Shown here piece by piece: positions 16,750-25,295 of a stretch of 64,000 nucleotides of DNA. The notes beneath the pieces were generated by a model. The model was not told the DNA's origin. It searched no databases and saw nothing but the letters and a program-made list of their open reading frames with translations. Both the position numbers and the translations under genes were made by a program. Source of the stretch: Oscillospiraceae bacterium (lineage in GTDB: Bacteria > Bacillota > Clostridia > Oscillospirales > Acutalibacteraceae). The stretch is taken from contig SVOY01000001.1 in the NCBI GenBank assembly GCA_015066105.1, positions 248,001 to 312,000 on the forward strand, given 5' to 3'. Position 1 is the first letter of the stretch, and every line of letters starts with the position of its first letter.

Positions 16750-18138
16750 ATGAAAACAATATCCATTGCAGACATTACACTCAAAAAGCTTTCCGAGGAC
16801 AGAGCTGTATCCTTGCTATTCCGTGAAAAATCGGCAATCGCAGGCTGTGCAGATGAAATCGGCGCAGAGGTAATTGAATTGCCTGCAGTAAAATCTGCAC
16901 GTGAAGATAAAATTATTTATAAGACCATAGCACAGAATATCCGCAACGCTGTTCTTGCAATTCCCGTAGGCTTCACCGCCGAAACGGTTGCAACAGCCTG
17001 GGATTGCATTAAAGAGGCAAAAAAGCCCCGCCTTCAGATTGAGCTTCCCGTATCCACAATTCAGATGGAATACACATATCACGTAAAGCAGGAAAAAATG
17101 CTTGTAAAAATTGCAGAGCTTGTAAAGCAGGCAAAGGCCTGCTGTGAGGACGTTGAATTTTCAGCACTTGATGCTACAAGGGCAGACGCTGATTTCCTCG
17201 TTTCGGCAATAGGCGAGGCCGTTGCAAACGGTGCAACCTCTGTTACAATCTGTGACGATGCGGGTGCTTCAACCCCCGATGAAATTGCCGCACTTACCGC
17301 AAGGGTAAAAGCGAGTGTTTGCGTTCCCGTTTATGTGCAGGTATCAGACCGCATCAATATGGCGGTTGCCTCTGCCTTTGCCGCAATTGCACAGGGTGCA
17401 GACGGACTCAAGTGCGCAATGGCGGGCAAGGATGCTCTTCTTGTGGGAGAGCTTTCTGATGCAATCAATGCCTGCTCGGCACAGACCGGTGCGGTAATCA
17501 ATGTAAACAGAACGAAAATTCACGCAAGCATTGACGATATTACAACCAACATCAACCGCAGTTTGTATGAAAACGAAGCTGCAATAAGCGAGGAAAACAA
17601 GCTTCTGCTTGATTCTGATTCAACGGCAGCCCAGGTAGCTCAGGCTGCAGCCGTGCTCGGCTATGAGCTTTCAGATTCTGACATCGGAAACGTATATAAG
17701 GCTCTTAAGCACGTCTGCGAGAAAAAGGGCGCCGTAGGCTCAAAGGAGTTTGAAGCTCTTATCGCTTCTTCTGCAATGCAGGCTCCCTCAACCTATCATT
17801 TTGAAACCTATACAACAACAAGCAGTAACGTTTCAAAGTCAATGTCACAGGTTACTCTTAAGTGTAACGGCGAAATTATCTGCGGCGTAAGCAACGGTGA
17901 CGGTCCTATTGACTCTGCTTTCCGTGCAATTGAGCAGTGTATCGGACATCACTATGAGCTTGATGACTTCCAGGTTCAGGCTGTGACAGAGGGTAAGGGT
18001 GCTTTGGGCTCTGCTCTTGTAAAACTTCGTAACAACGGTAAGCTTTATTCCGGTAACGGTACCTCTACCGACATTGTTTCAGCAAGCATCAGAGCTTATA
18101 TAAATGCCTTGAACAAGATTGTATTTGAGGAGGCATAA
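16750..18138 (+). CDS. LeuA-like pseudoenzyme (2-isopropylmalate synthase fold, catalytic motifs lost)
   Basis: 462 residues aligning over their length with 2-isopropylmalate synthase: a TIM barrel (about 1-280) and a C-terminal LeuA regulatory/dimerization domain (about 350-460; GDGPIDSAFRAI, GKGALG, STDIVSASIRAY). The barrel lacks what the enzyme needs. The RDGEQ motif is replaced around residues 12-18 (KKLSEDR); the metal-binding HxHDD becomes V196-QVSDR with Gln197 and Ser199 in place of the two His; and NGIGERAGN becomes AGKDALLVG. It is therefore unlikely to make isopropylmalate. It is first behind a Leu T-box and two bases before an acyl-CoA ligase gene, so a leucine-responsive regulator or scaffold is a fair inference. 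Confidence 0.8.
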   Translation: MKTISIADITLKKLSEDRAVSLLFREKSAIAGCADEIGAEVIELPAVKSAREDKIIYKTIAQNIRNAVLAIPVGFTAETVATAWDCIKEAKKPRLQIELPVSTIQMEYTYHVKQEKMLVKIAELVKQAKACCEDVEFSALDATRADADFLVSAIGEAVANGATSVTICDDAGASTPDEIAALTARVKASVCVPVYVQVSDRINMAVASAFAAIAQGADGLKCAMAGKDALLVGELSDAINACSAQTGAVINVNRTKIHASIDDITTNINRSLYENEAAISEENKLLLDSDSTAAQVAQAAAVLGYELSDSDIGNVYKALKHVCEKKGAVGSKEFEALIASSAMQAPSTYHFETYTTTSSNVSKSMSQVTLKCNGEIICGVSNGDGPIDSAFRAIEQCIGHHYELDDFQVQAVTEGKGALGSALVKLRNNGKLYSGNGTSTDIVSASIRAYINALNKIVFEEA

Positions 18139-18139
18139 A

Positions 18140-20599
18140 ATGAAAATTGTTTTTTCAACAAAAAATGTCAGCCGTGCATCCTTCCTTGATATTTGCCGTT
18201 ATGCCTATGATTACGGCTTTGAAGGCTTCGAAATTTATGACGCTATCAAAGAAAGAAACGGACATCACGACAGCATTTTAAGACAGGACCGCGTTGCGGA
18301 TGCAAAAAGAAAGCTTGTGAACAGAAATCTCGCAGTTTCTGCTCTTCGTATGCCTTATCCCGTTGAAAGCGAGGAAACAACAGCCGAGCTTGTTTATAAA
18401 TATGTATCAATGGCGGCTGCTTCAGGTGTTGACAATGTTATTGTCCGCGTTGAAGATAAGGTGTCCTTTGATGTGCTTGATGAAAAGCTCGTTGATGCAA
18501 TCGGATATGCAGAGGCTACCGATGTAAATATTTTATTTGAAACCGTAGGCTATCTTGCAGAAACCGAAAATGTAATCGGCATTATCAATCACTTTGCTTC
18601 ATCTGCAATAGGTGCTTCATGGAATGTAAGAGGCACATATTTCAGCGCAGGTGAAACCGCCGAAACAACAATCAAGAGTCTCGGTGCTTATATCAAATAT
18701 GTGCGCTTGGGCGATATGAAGGACGGTAAGACCGTTCTTATCGGTGAGGGCGACCTTGATGTTGAAAAGCTTATCGGTGCGCTTTCTTCACTTAACTATG
18801 AGGGCTTTATCTGTGCGGCATGGAATGAGGAAATCAGCGATGCTGATATTGTTCTTACTCATTTCACTAACTATATTTCAGCTCTCAACCGTGATAAAAA
18901 GACCTTCGACCACGCTTATTACAACCGAGACAAGTCGGGTACATTTGTATGGAAAAAGTACGATGTCATAGAGGCTACCTTCTCTGACGTTCTTGACACA
19001 ATGGCAGAAACCTATCCCGACCAGTACGCTTTTAAATATCCTACCCTTGATTATACAAGAACTTATGAGCAGTTCCGCCGTGATGTTGATGAGTGTGCCG
19101 CAGCGCTCATTTCACTTGGTGTAAAAGCAGGCGATCATGTTGCAGTCTGGGCAACTAATGTTCCTCAGTGGTTCATTACCTTCTGGGCAACAACAAAAAT
19201 CGGTGCGGTTCTTGTTACTGTCAACACTGCTTATAAGGTTCATGAAATTGAATATCTTTTAAGACAGTCTGATACTCATACTCTTGTTATGATTGAAAAC
19301 TGTAAGGATATTAACTATAAGGAGATTATTGAAGAGCTTTGTCCCGAGCTTAAAACTCTTATTCCCGGTACACCTCTTTATTCAAAAAATCTTCCCTTCC
19401 TTCGTAATGTTGTAACTGTAGGCTTTTCTATGGACGGATGTCTCACTTGGGAGCAGATGCTTTCACGCTCATCTCTCATTCCCCGTGAGGAGGTGCGAAG
19501 ACGCGCCAGCCTTGTAAAGCCCGACGATGTATGCAATATGCAGTATACATCAGGTACAACAGGCTTCCCCAAGGGCGTTATGCTTACTCACCGCAATATC
19601 GTAAATAACGGTAAGTGCATCGGCGACAGAATGGATCTTTCCACTGCTGACCGTATGATGATTCAGGTTCCGATGTTCCATTGCTTCGGCATGGTGCTTT
19701 CAATGACCTCAACGATGACTCACGGCGGCACACTCTGTCCTATTCCGTATTTCTCACCCAAGTCATCACTTGCATGCGTAAACGATGAAAGAATCACTTG
19801 CTTCAACGGTGTTCCCACAATGTTTATCGCGATGTTCAATCATCCCGACTTTGCAAAAACCGACTTCTCATATATGAGAACGGGCATTATGGCAGGTGCC
19901 AACTGTCCCGCTGACCTTATGCGCCGTGCTTCTGTTGAAATGAATATGCGTGAGATTATTTCCGTTTACGGTCAGACAGAGGCTTCACCCGGCTGTACAA
20001 TGGGTGAGGTAAATGAGGACCTTGACCACCGTGTGGAAACTGTAGGCAGTGCCTTCCCCGGTGTTGAATGTAAGATTATTGACCCCGAAACAGGTGATGA
20101 GCTTCCCGACGGTGAAAGCGGCGAATTTGTTGCAAGAGGCTTCAATATTATGAAGGGCTACTACAAAATGCCTGAGGCAACTGCACAGGCTATTGATGCT
20201 GAAGGCTGGCTTCATTCAGGCGATATTTGTATGAGAACACCCGACGGATACTATAAGGTTACGGGTCGACTCAAGGATATGATTATCCGCGGCGGTGAAA
20301 ACCTTTATCCCCGTGAAATTGAGGAATTCTACCTTACCAATCCCAAGGTGCGCGATGTTCAGGTCGTCGGTGTTCCCGATGAAAGATACGGTGAGGAATG
20401 CTGTGCATGGGTTATCCTTCATAAGGGTGAAACCGCTGATGAAAATGAGATGAAGGAATACGGTAACGCTTCAATCGCAAGACATAAGGTTCCCAGATAC
20501 TTCATTTTTGTTGAGGAATTCCCCATGAACGCTGCCGGTAAGATTCTTAAGTATAAAATGCGCGATGAATCCGTTGAAAAGTTAGGTCTGAAAAAGTAA
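18140..20599 (+). CDS. TIM-barrel/acyl-CoA ligase fusion (AMP-forming)
   Basis: 819 residues. Residues 1-250 resemble the sugar phosphate isomerase/AP-endonuclease-2 TIM barrel (LFETVGYLAET, GEGDLDVEKLIGAL), but the usual metal ligands look incomplete: GASWNVRGTYF sits where the family has a D-x-x-H segment. Residues about 275-819 are a complete AMP-forming acyl-CoA synthetase: YTSGTTGFPKGV (469-480), YGQTEASPG, LHSGDI, GRLKDMIIRGGENLYP, and AAGKILKYKMR with the catalytic Lys. ATG 18140 follows GAGGAGG (18126-18132). Second gene of the Leu-type T-box operon; a branched short-chain acid such as isovalerate is the inferred substrate. Confidence 0.85.
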   Translation: MKIVFSTKNVSRASFLDICRYAYDYGFEGFEIYDAIKERNGHHDSILRQDRVADAKRKLVNRNLAVSALRMPYPVESEETTAELVYKYVSMAAASGVDNVIVRVEDKVSFDVLDEKLVDAIGYAEATDVNILFETVGYLAETENVIGIINHFASSAIGASWNVRGTYFSAGETAETTIKSLGAYIKYVRLGDMKDGKTVLIGEGDLDVEKLIGALSSLNYEGFICAAWNEEISDADIVLTHFTNYISALNRDKKTFDHAYYNRDKSGTFVWKKYDVIEATFSDVLDTMAETYPDQYAFKYPTLDYTRTYEQFRRDVDECAAALISLGVKAGDHVAVWATNVPQWFITFWATTKIGAVLVTVNTAYKVHEIEYLLRQSDTHTLVMIENCKDINYKEIIEELCPELKTLIPGTPLYSKNLPFLRNVVTVGFSMDGCLTWEQMLSRSSLIPREEVRRRASLVKPDDVCNMQYTSGTTGFPKGVMLTHRNIVNNGKCIGDRMDLSTADRMMIQVPMFHCFGMVLSMTSTMTHGGTLCPIPYFSPKSSLACVNDERITCFNGVPTMFIAMFNHPDFAKTDFSYMRTGIMAGANCPADLMRRASVEMNMREIISVYGQTEASPGCTMGEVNEDLDHRVETVGSAFPGVECKIIDPETGDELPDGESGEFVARGFNIMKGYYKMPEATAQAIDAEGWLHSGDICMRTPDGYYKVTGRLKDMIIRGGENLYPREIEEFYLTNPKVRDVQVVGVPDERYGEECCAWVILHKGETADENEMKEYGNASIARHKVPRYFIFVEEFPMNAAGKILKYKMRDESVEKLGLKK

Positions 20600-20619
20600 T
20601 ATTTTTTTCTGAAAACATA

Positions 20620-20648
20620 TTGACTTTAGCTGTTCAGAGTGGTATAAT
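20620..20648 (+). promoter_or_regulatory. Sigma-A promoter of the second T-box gene
   Basis: TTGACT (20620-20625), a 17-base spacer and TATAAT (20643-20648), placed just after the stop of the preceding ligase gene. Confidence 0.85.
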
Positions 20649-20937
20649 TTTGTCCAAATTGAATACTAAAAGCTGTGACGAAGACGGACGAAACAGTGTT
20701 TTTACAGAGAGCCGACGGTGCTGCGAGTCGGTAAGCCGAGTTTCATTTTCCCATCACTTCCGAGCTGAAAGCCCGAACATTTTTAATAAGTAGACGCTTT
20801 CCGTGATTGCTGCGTTAATGCATAGAGCTTGTTGGAGCTTGAGGTGGCGATAAATTATCGCAATTTGAGTGGTACCGCGGGTTACTTGAAAGTATCTCGT
20901 CTCAAAGTCAGTCTTTGAGACGAGTTTTGTTTTTTTA
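20649..20937 (+). ncRNA. T-box leader, isoleucine-type (specifier ATC)
   Basis: AGAGAG (about 20706-20711) precedes the apical arm CCGACGGTGCTGCGAGTCGG. The specifier region reads ATC (20753-20755) followed by ACTTCCGAG. The T-box TGAGTGGTACCGCGG is at 20866-20880; its first bases differ slightly from the common AAGGTGG form. The terminator CTCGTCTCAAAG (20896-20907)/CTTTGAGACGAG (20913-20924) ends in a T-rich tract. A perfect small palindrome GCGATAAATTATCGC (20847-20861) lies in the antiterminator region. Known role: read-through when the cognate tRNA is uncharged. The Ile reading is by eye. Confidence 0.88.
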
Positions 20938-20984
20938 TAAACTCCTCAAGGCTTAATCCTATAATAAAGAAAGGTTGGAAAAAC

Positions 20985-23249
20985 ATGGAAAACTTGAACA
21001 AACGACTTAAGGAAGTAGCCGCCAGAATTAAGGAAATGCGTGAAATTGCCGGTTATTCCGAAGCTGAAATGGCTGAAAAGACCGACATCACCGTTGAAGA
21101 GTATCTTCAGTATGAAAAGGGTGAGGCTGATTTCCCTTTTACCTTTATTCATAAGTGTGCAAAGGTCTTTTCAATAGAAATGACCGACTTGCTTGAGGGT
21201 AAAAGCGCACGCCTTTCCTCTTATGCCGTTACACGAAAGGGCGCAGGTAAAATAACCTCTAAGGAGGAGGGCATTGAAATCAACAACCTTGCTCCTCTTT
21301 TCCGCCACAAGCTTGCAGAGCCCTACCTTGCAAAATACGAATATAAGCCCGAGCTTCAGGATAAGCCTATTGAAACAACAACCCATAAGGGTAACGAGTT
21401 TGACTATGTGCTTTCCGGCAAGCTCAAGGTGAGAATAGGTGACAACACCGAAATTCTTTCAGAGGGCGACAGCATCTATTACAGAAGCTCAACTCCTCAC
21501 GGTATGATAGCCGTTGACGGTGAGGACTGCACCTTCCTTGCAGTTGTTGTTGCAGGTGACGACACGGGCGATGAAGCCATTGAAAAGGCATTCCACGGTG
21601 CCGTTAAGTCAGAGCATAAGCTTGTTGTCAAGGAGTTCATTGATACCGTTGAGGATGAAAACGGCGTGCTTCAGAGCATCAGCTTCAAAAACGAGGACAG
21701 ATTCAACTTTGCCTTTGACGTTGTTGATGCCGTTGCCGATAAGTATCCCGATAAGCTTGCAATGCTTCACATTTCCCGTGATAAGACGGAGAGAAGATTC
21801 ACTTATAACGATATCAAGAAGGAGTCTGCCCGTGCGGCAAACTATTTCAGAAGCCTCGGTATAACAAAGGGCGACAGAGTTATGCTTGTGCTCAAGCGTC
21901 ATTATCAGTTCTGGATTTGTGCCCTTGCACTTCACAAGCTCGGTGCAATCATTATTCCCGCAACAAATCAGCTTGTTGAGCACGATTTTGATTACCGCTT
22001 CAAGGCCGCCGGAGTAAAGGCAATCCTCTGCACCGCAGACGGCAGCACCTCAGACCACGTTGATAAGGCCGCTGAAACCTACGGCGAGCTTGAGCTCAAG
22101 ATTATGGTTAACGGCGAAAAGGAAGGCTGGCACTGCTTTGACAGCGAGTATAAGCTTTTCAGAAGCATTTTTGACAGAGAGGCTGATACAGCCTGCGGCA
22201 ACGATGTAATGCTTATGTTCTTCACCTCAGGCACAACCGGCTATCCCAAAATTGCCGCTCACTCATACAAATATGCACTCGGTCACTTCATCACCGCAAA
22301 ATACTGGCACGCAATTGAGCCTACAGACCTTCACCTTACAATTTCAGATACGGGCTGGGGCAAGGCTCTGTGGGGTAAGTTCTACGGACAGTGGATGTGC
22401 GAGGCAGCAGTCTTCGCCTATGACTTTGACCGCTTTGATGCCTCCGATATTCTTCCTATGTTCAGCAAGTACAACATCACAACCTTCTGTGCACCTCCCA
22501 CAATGTACAGAATGCTTATAAAGGAAGACCTTTCAAAGTTTGACCTTTCCTCAATCAGATATGCAACCACTGCAGGTGAGGCACTTAATCCCGAGGTTTA
22601 TTTCCAGTTCGAAAAGGCAACGGGCCTTTCAATTATGGAAGGCTTCGGTCAGACGGAAACAACACTTACCGTTGCAAACCTTGTTGGCACAAAGAACAAG
22701 GTTGGCGCAATGGGTAAGCCCGTGCCCGGCTACGATATTGTTATCGTTGACCCCGACGGAAATCCCTGCCCTGTTGGTGAAACGGGCGAAATCTGTATCA
22801 GAACCGACAGCAAGGTTCCCTGCGGCCTCTTTATGGGCTATTACAGAGATGCCGAAAAGACCGACGAGGTATGGCACGACGGTATGTATCACACCGGTGA
22901 TACCGCCTGGCAGGATGAGGAAGGCTACCTGTGGTATGTCAGCCGTATTGATGACGTCATAAAATCCTCGGGCTACCGTATAGGACCCTTTGAAATTGAA
23001 AACGTTATTATGGAGCTTCCCTATGTTCTCGAGTGCGGCGTTTCCGCTGCCCCCGATGAAATCAGAGGCCAGGTTGTAAAGGCAAGCATTGTGCTCACAA
23101 AGGGCACCGAGCCTACGGAAGAGCTTAAAAAGGAAATTCAGAAATACGTTAAGGAAAACACCGCACCCTATAAGTATCCCAGAATCGTTGTGTTCAGAGA
23201 TGAGCTTCCCAAAACAATCAGCGGTAAAATTCAGAGAAATAAGCTTTAA
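20985..23249 (+). CDS. HTH-cupin-acyl-CoA ligase fusion (AMP-forming)
   Basis: 754 residues with three parts. Residues about 5-70 form an XRE-type helix-turn-helix (IKEMREIAGYSEAEMAEKTD). Residues about 105-190 form a cupin (HKGNEFDYVLSGKLKVRIGD, EGDSIYYRSSTPHG). Residues about 240-754 are an acyl-CoA synthetase of the medium-chain type: FTSGTTGYPK (413-422), GFGQTETTL, YHTGDTAW, SRIDDVIKSSGYRIGP, PKTISGKIQRNKL. Known HTH-cupin proteins sense small ligands; here the sensor part is fused to the enzyme. It is a single gene behind an Ile-type T-box, suggesting 2-methylbutyrate activation for isoleucine synthesis (inference). Confidence 0.87.
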   Translation: MENLNKRLKEVAARIKEMREIAGYSEAEMAEKTDITVEEYLQYEKGEADFPFTFIHKCAKVFSIEMTDLLEGKSARLSSYAVTRKGAGKITSKEEGIEINNLAPLFRHKLAEPYLAKYEYKPELQDKPIETTTHKGNEFDYVLSGKLKVRIGDNTEILSEGDSIYYRSSTPHGMIAVDGEDCTFLAVVVAGDDTGDEAIEKAFHGAVKSEHKLVVKEFIDTVEDENGVLQSISFKNEDRFNFAFDVVDAVADKYPDKLAMLHISRDKTERRFTYNDIKKESARAANYFRSLGITKGDRVMLVLKRHYQFWICALALHKLGAIIIPATNQLVEHDFDYRFKAAGVKAILCTADGSTSDHVDKAAETYGELELKIMVNGEKEGWHCFDSEYKLFRSIFDREADTACGNDVMLMFFTSGTTGYPKIAAHSYKYALGHFITAKYWHAIEPTDLHLTISDTGWGKALWGKFYGQWMCEAAVFAYDFDRFDASDILPMFSKYNITTFCAPPTMYRMLIKEDLSKFDLSSIRYATTAGEALNPEVYFQFEKATGLSIMEGFGQTETTLTVANLVGTKNKVGAMGKPVPGYDIVIVDPDGNPCPVGETGEICIRTDSKVPCGLFMGYYRDAEKTDEVWHDGMYHTGDTAWQDEEGYLWYVSRIDDVIKSSGYRIGPFEIENVIMELPYVLECGVSAAPDEIRGQVVKASIVLTKGTEPTEELKKEIQKYVKENTAPYKYPRIVVFRDELPKTISGKIQRNKL

Positions 23250-23274
23250 TTTATAAAAAATATACTTTTTGATG

Positions 23275-23303
23275 TTGAAAAACATTGCAAGTTGTTTTAT
23301 AAT
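23275..23303 (+). promoter_or_regulatory. Sigma-A promoter of the ATPase-kor-ilvE operon
   Basis: TTGAAA (23275-23280), a 17-base spacer and TATAAT (23298-23303). There is no T-box between it and the first gene, so the oxidoreductase is expressed independently of the two T-box units. Confidence 0.8.
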
Positions 23304-23340
23304 ACTCTAATAGCGTTTAATCGGAAGGGAGTTGTATCGG

Positions 23341-23997
23341 GTGAAGCGTCTTACTCTTTTTGCGGGCCATTACGGCAGCGGAAAAACAAACATAGCCGTA
23401 AACTATGCAATGATGCTCAAAAGGCAGGGCTATGACGTAATTATTGCCGACCTCGATATTGTCAACCCATATTTCCGCACAAAGGACAGTGAAAGGGAGC
23501 TTAATGAAATGGGCATTGAGCTCATAAGCTCAAGGTTTGCAAATTCAAACCTTGATATTCCCTCACTGCCGCAGGAAATGTACCGTACGGTGCAGGATAA
23601 AAGCAAATACGCCGTTATGGATATAGGCGGCGACGATGCGGGTGCCGTTGCACTCGGCAGATTTGCTCCCTTTATCAAAGAGGAGAACAATTACGATATG
23701 GTTTTCGTCGTTAATTTTTACCGTCCTCTTTCCCGCACGGCCGAGGAGGCCCTTGAGATTATGCGTGAGATTGAGGCTGCTTCAAAGCTGAAGTTTACCT
23801 CAATTATCAACAACTCAAACCTCGGTGAGCTTACCGCTGCACAGGATGTTCTCGCAACCGTAGCGGAGGCTGAAAGGCTTTCAGCGCTCAGCGGCTTACC
23901 GATAAAAATGACAAGCGTAAAACAAAGCTTGTTCAACGAGCTGAATGACAAGACAAATAGTTTGTTTTGCCTTGCTTTGCAAAATAAAATCTTTTAA
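23341..23997 (+). CDS. ParA/MinD-like P-loop ATPase of the oxidoreductase operon
   Basis: A 218-residue soluble ATPase with deviant Walker A GHYGSGKT (9-16), DLDIVNPYFRTKDSE, and Walker B-like VMDIGGDDAGAVALG. GTG 23341 is chosen because GGAAGGGA lies ten bases upstream; TTG 23332 is too close to it. It leads the operon with the ferredoxin and 2-oxoacid oxidoreductase subunits, 14 bases before korD. Its precise role is not known to me; iron-sulfur or complex assembly is a guess from fold and position. Confidence 0.75.
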   Translation: MKRLTLFAGHYGSGKTNIAVNYAMMLKRQGYDVIIADLDIVNPYFRTKDSERELNEMGIELISSRFANSNLDIPSLPQEMYRTVQDKSKYAVMDIGGDDAGAVALGRFAPFIKEENNYDMVFVVNFYRPLSRTAEEALEIMREIEAASKLKFTSIINNSNLGELTAAQDVLATVAEAERLSALSGLPIKMTSVKQSLFNELNDKTNSLFCLALQNKIF

Positions 23998-24011
23998 AAC
24001 GGAGGAGCTTT

Positions 24012-24218
24012 ATGGCAAAGGTAACATTTAAAACAGATTCATGCAAGGGCTGCGGACTTTGTGTCGAAGCCTGTCCCAAAAAGATTCTTGTAATCGCAAA
24101 GGACAAAATCAATGCCAAGGGACATTCGCCCGCCGAAATGACTGACGAAAGCAAATGCATCGGTTGTGCCTTCTGTGCAACCATGTGTCCGGACTGTATA
24201 ATCAAGGTTGAAAAGTGA
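24012..24218 (+). CDS. korD: 2-oxoacid:ferredoxin oxidoreductase, delta (ferredoxin) subunit
   Basis: A 68-residue double [4Fe-4S] ferredoxin-like subunit. Cysteines C11/C14/C17/C21 and C49/C52/C55/C59 form two CxxCxxCxxxC sets. It passes electrons between the ThDP centre and free ferredoxin. It starts after GGAGGAG and is followed 12 bases later by the alpha subunit gene. In VOR-type enzymes the same subunit is called VorD. Confidence 0.92.
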   Translation: MAKVTFKTDSCKGCGLCVEACPKKILVIAKDKINAKGHSPAEMTDESKCIGCAFCATMCPDCIIKVEK

Positions 24219-24230
24219 GGTTAGAAAAAA

Positions 24231-25295
24231 ATGGCTGAAAAAGTTCTTATGAAGGGTAACGAGGCTATTGCGGAGGCCGCTATTCTTGCAGGCTGCCGTC
24301 ATTACTTCGGCTATCCCATCACACCGCAGACAGAAATTGCGGCTTATATGGCAAAGAAAATGCCCAAAATCGGCGGCTGCTTCCTTCAGGCTGAAAGCGA
24401 GGTTGCGGCAATCAATATGGTTTACGGCGTTGCAGGTACAGGTAAAAGAGTTATGACATCCTCATCAAGCCCCGGAATTTCTCTTAAGGCAGAGGGTCTG
24501 TCATATATGGCAGGCAGTGATTTGCCCTGTCTTGTAGTTAATGTTCAGCGCGGCGGCCCCGGTCTCGGCGGCATCCAGCCCTCACAGTCTGACTATTTCC
24601 AGGCAACAAAGGGCGGCGGACACGGTGACTACAGAATGATTGTTCTTGCACCCTCCTCAGTTCAGGAGATGGCAAGCCTTACCGTCAAGGGCTTTGACCT
24701 TGCAGATAAGTACAGAATGACCTCAATGATTCTTGCCGACGGTACACTCGGCCAGATGATGGAGCCCGTTTCTCTTGAAGAGGCTGTTGTTGAAAACTAT
24801 GATAAGTCCTGGGCAGTTACGGGCACTGAAATGAAGAGAAAGAAGAACCTTATCAATTCTCTTTCACTTGACCCCGAGGAGCTTGAAAGACTTAACTTTG
24901 CAAGATATGAGAAATATAAGCTTATTGAAGAAACCGAGGCAATGTATGAGGAATATATGATGGACGATGCTGAAATCTGCATCTGTGCCTTCGGTATCAC
25001 TGCAAGAATTGCCAAGAATGCTATTGCAATGGCACGTGCCAAGGGCATCAAGGCAGGTCTTATCCGTCCCATCACACTCTGGCCCTTCCCCACAAAGGTG
25101 TTTGAGGCTGCCGCAGATAAGGTAAAGGCTTTTGTCTGTGTTGAAATGTCAATGGGACAGATGATTGAAGACGTTAAGCTTGCAACAAAATGTAAAAAGC
25201 CCGTTTCGCTCTGCAACAGAGTAGGCGGTATGATTCCTTCACCCGAGCAGGTGCTCGAAAAGATTATTGAAGCTTCAGAAGGAGGTAATGAATAA
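24231..25295 (+). CDS. korA: 2-oxoacid:ferredoxin oxidoreductase, alpha subunit (VorB/KorA type)
   Basis: A 354-residue subunit with the PYR-type domain (ILAGCRHYFGYPITPQTEIA, LQAESEVAAINMVYGVAGTG, TSSSSPGISLKAEGLSYM) and domain II near the C-terminus (FGITARIAKNAIAMARAKG). Such enzymes interconvert a 2-oxoacid plus CoA plus oxidised ferredoxin with acyl-CoA, CO2 and reduced ferredoxin. Whether the substrate is 2-oxoisovalerate-like or 2-oxoglutarate cannot be settled from sequence; the ilvE gene in the operon favours branched-chain oxoacids. It overlaps korB by one base. Confidence 0.9.
   Translation: MAEKVLMKGNEAIAEAAILAGCRHYFGYPITPQTEIAAYMAKKMPKIGGCFLQAESEVAAINMVYGVAGTGKRVMTSSSSPGISLKAEGLSYMAGSDLPCLVVNVQRGGPGLGGIQPSQSDYFQATKGGGHGDYRMIVLAPSSVQEMASLTVKGFDLADKYRMTSMILADGTLGQMMEPVSLEEAVVENYDKSWAVTGTEMKRKKNLINSLSLDPEELERLNFARYEKYKLIEETEAMYEEYMMDDAEICICAFGITARIAKNAIAMARAKGIKAGLIRPITLWPFPTKVFEAAADKVKAFVCVEMSMGQMIEDVKLATKCKKPVSLCNRVGGMIPSPEQVLEKIIEASEGGNE

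Noticed and set aside
16750..18138. Annotation as a working 2-isopropylmalate synthase (leuA)
   Set aside because: The fold and regulatory domain match, but the RDGEQ and HxHDD motifs are missing, so catalysis as LeuA is unlikely.
22629..23285. Minus-strand open frame of about 218 codons opposite the HTH-cupin ligase
   Set aside because: It is a shadow of the ligase gene and has no start signal; it also covers the kor promoter region.
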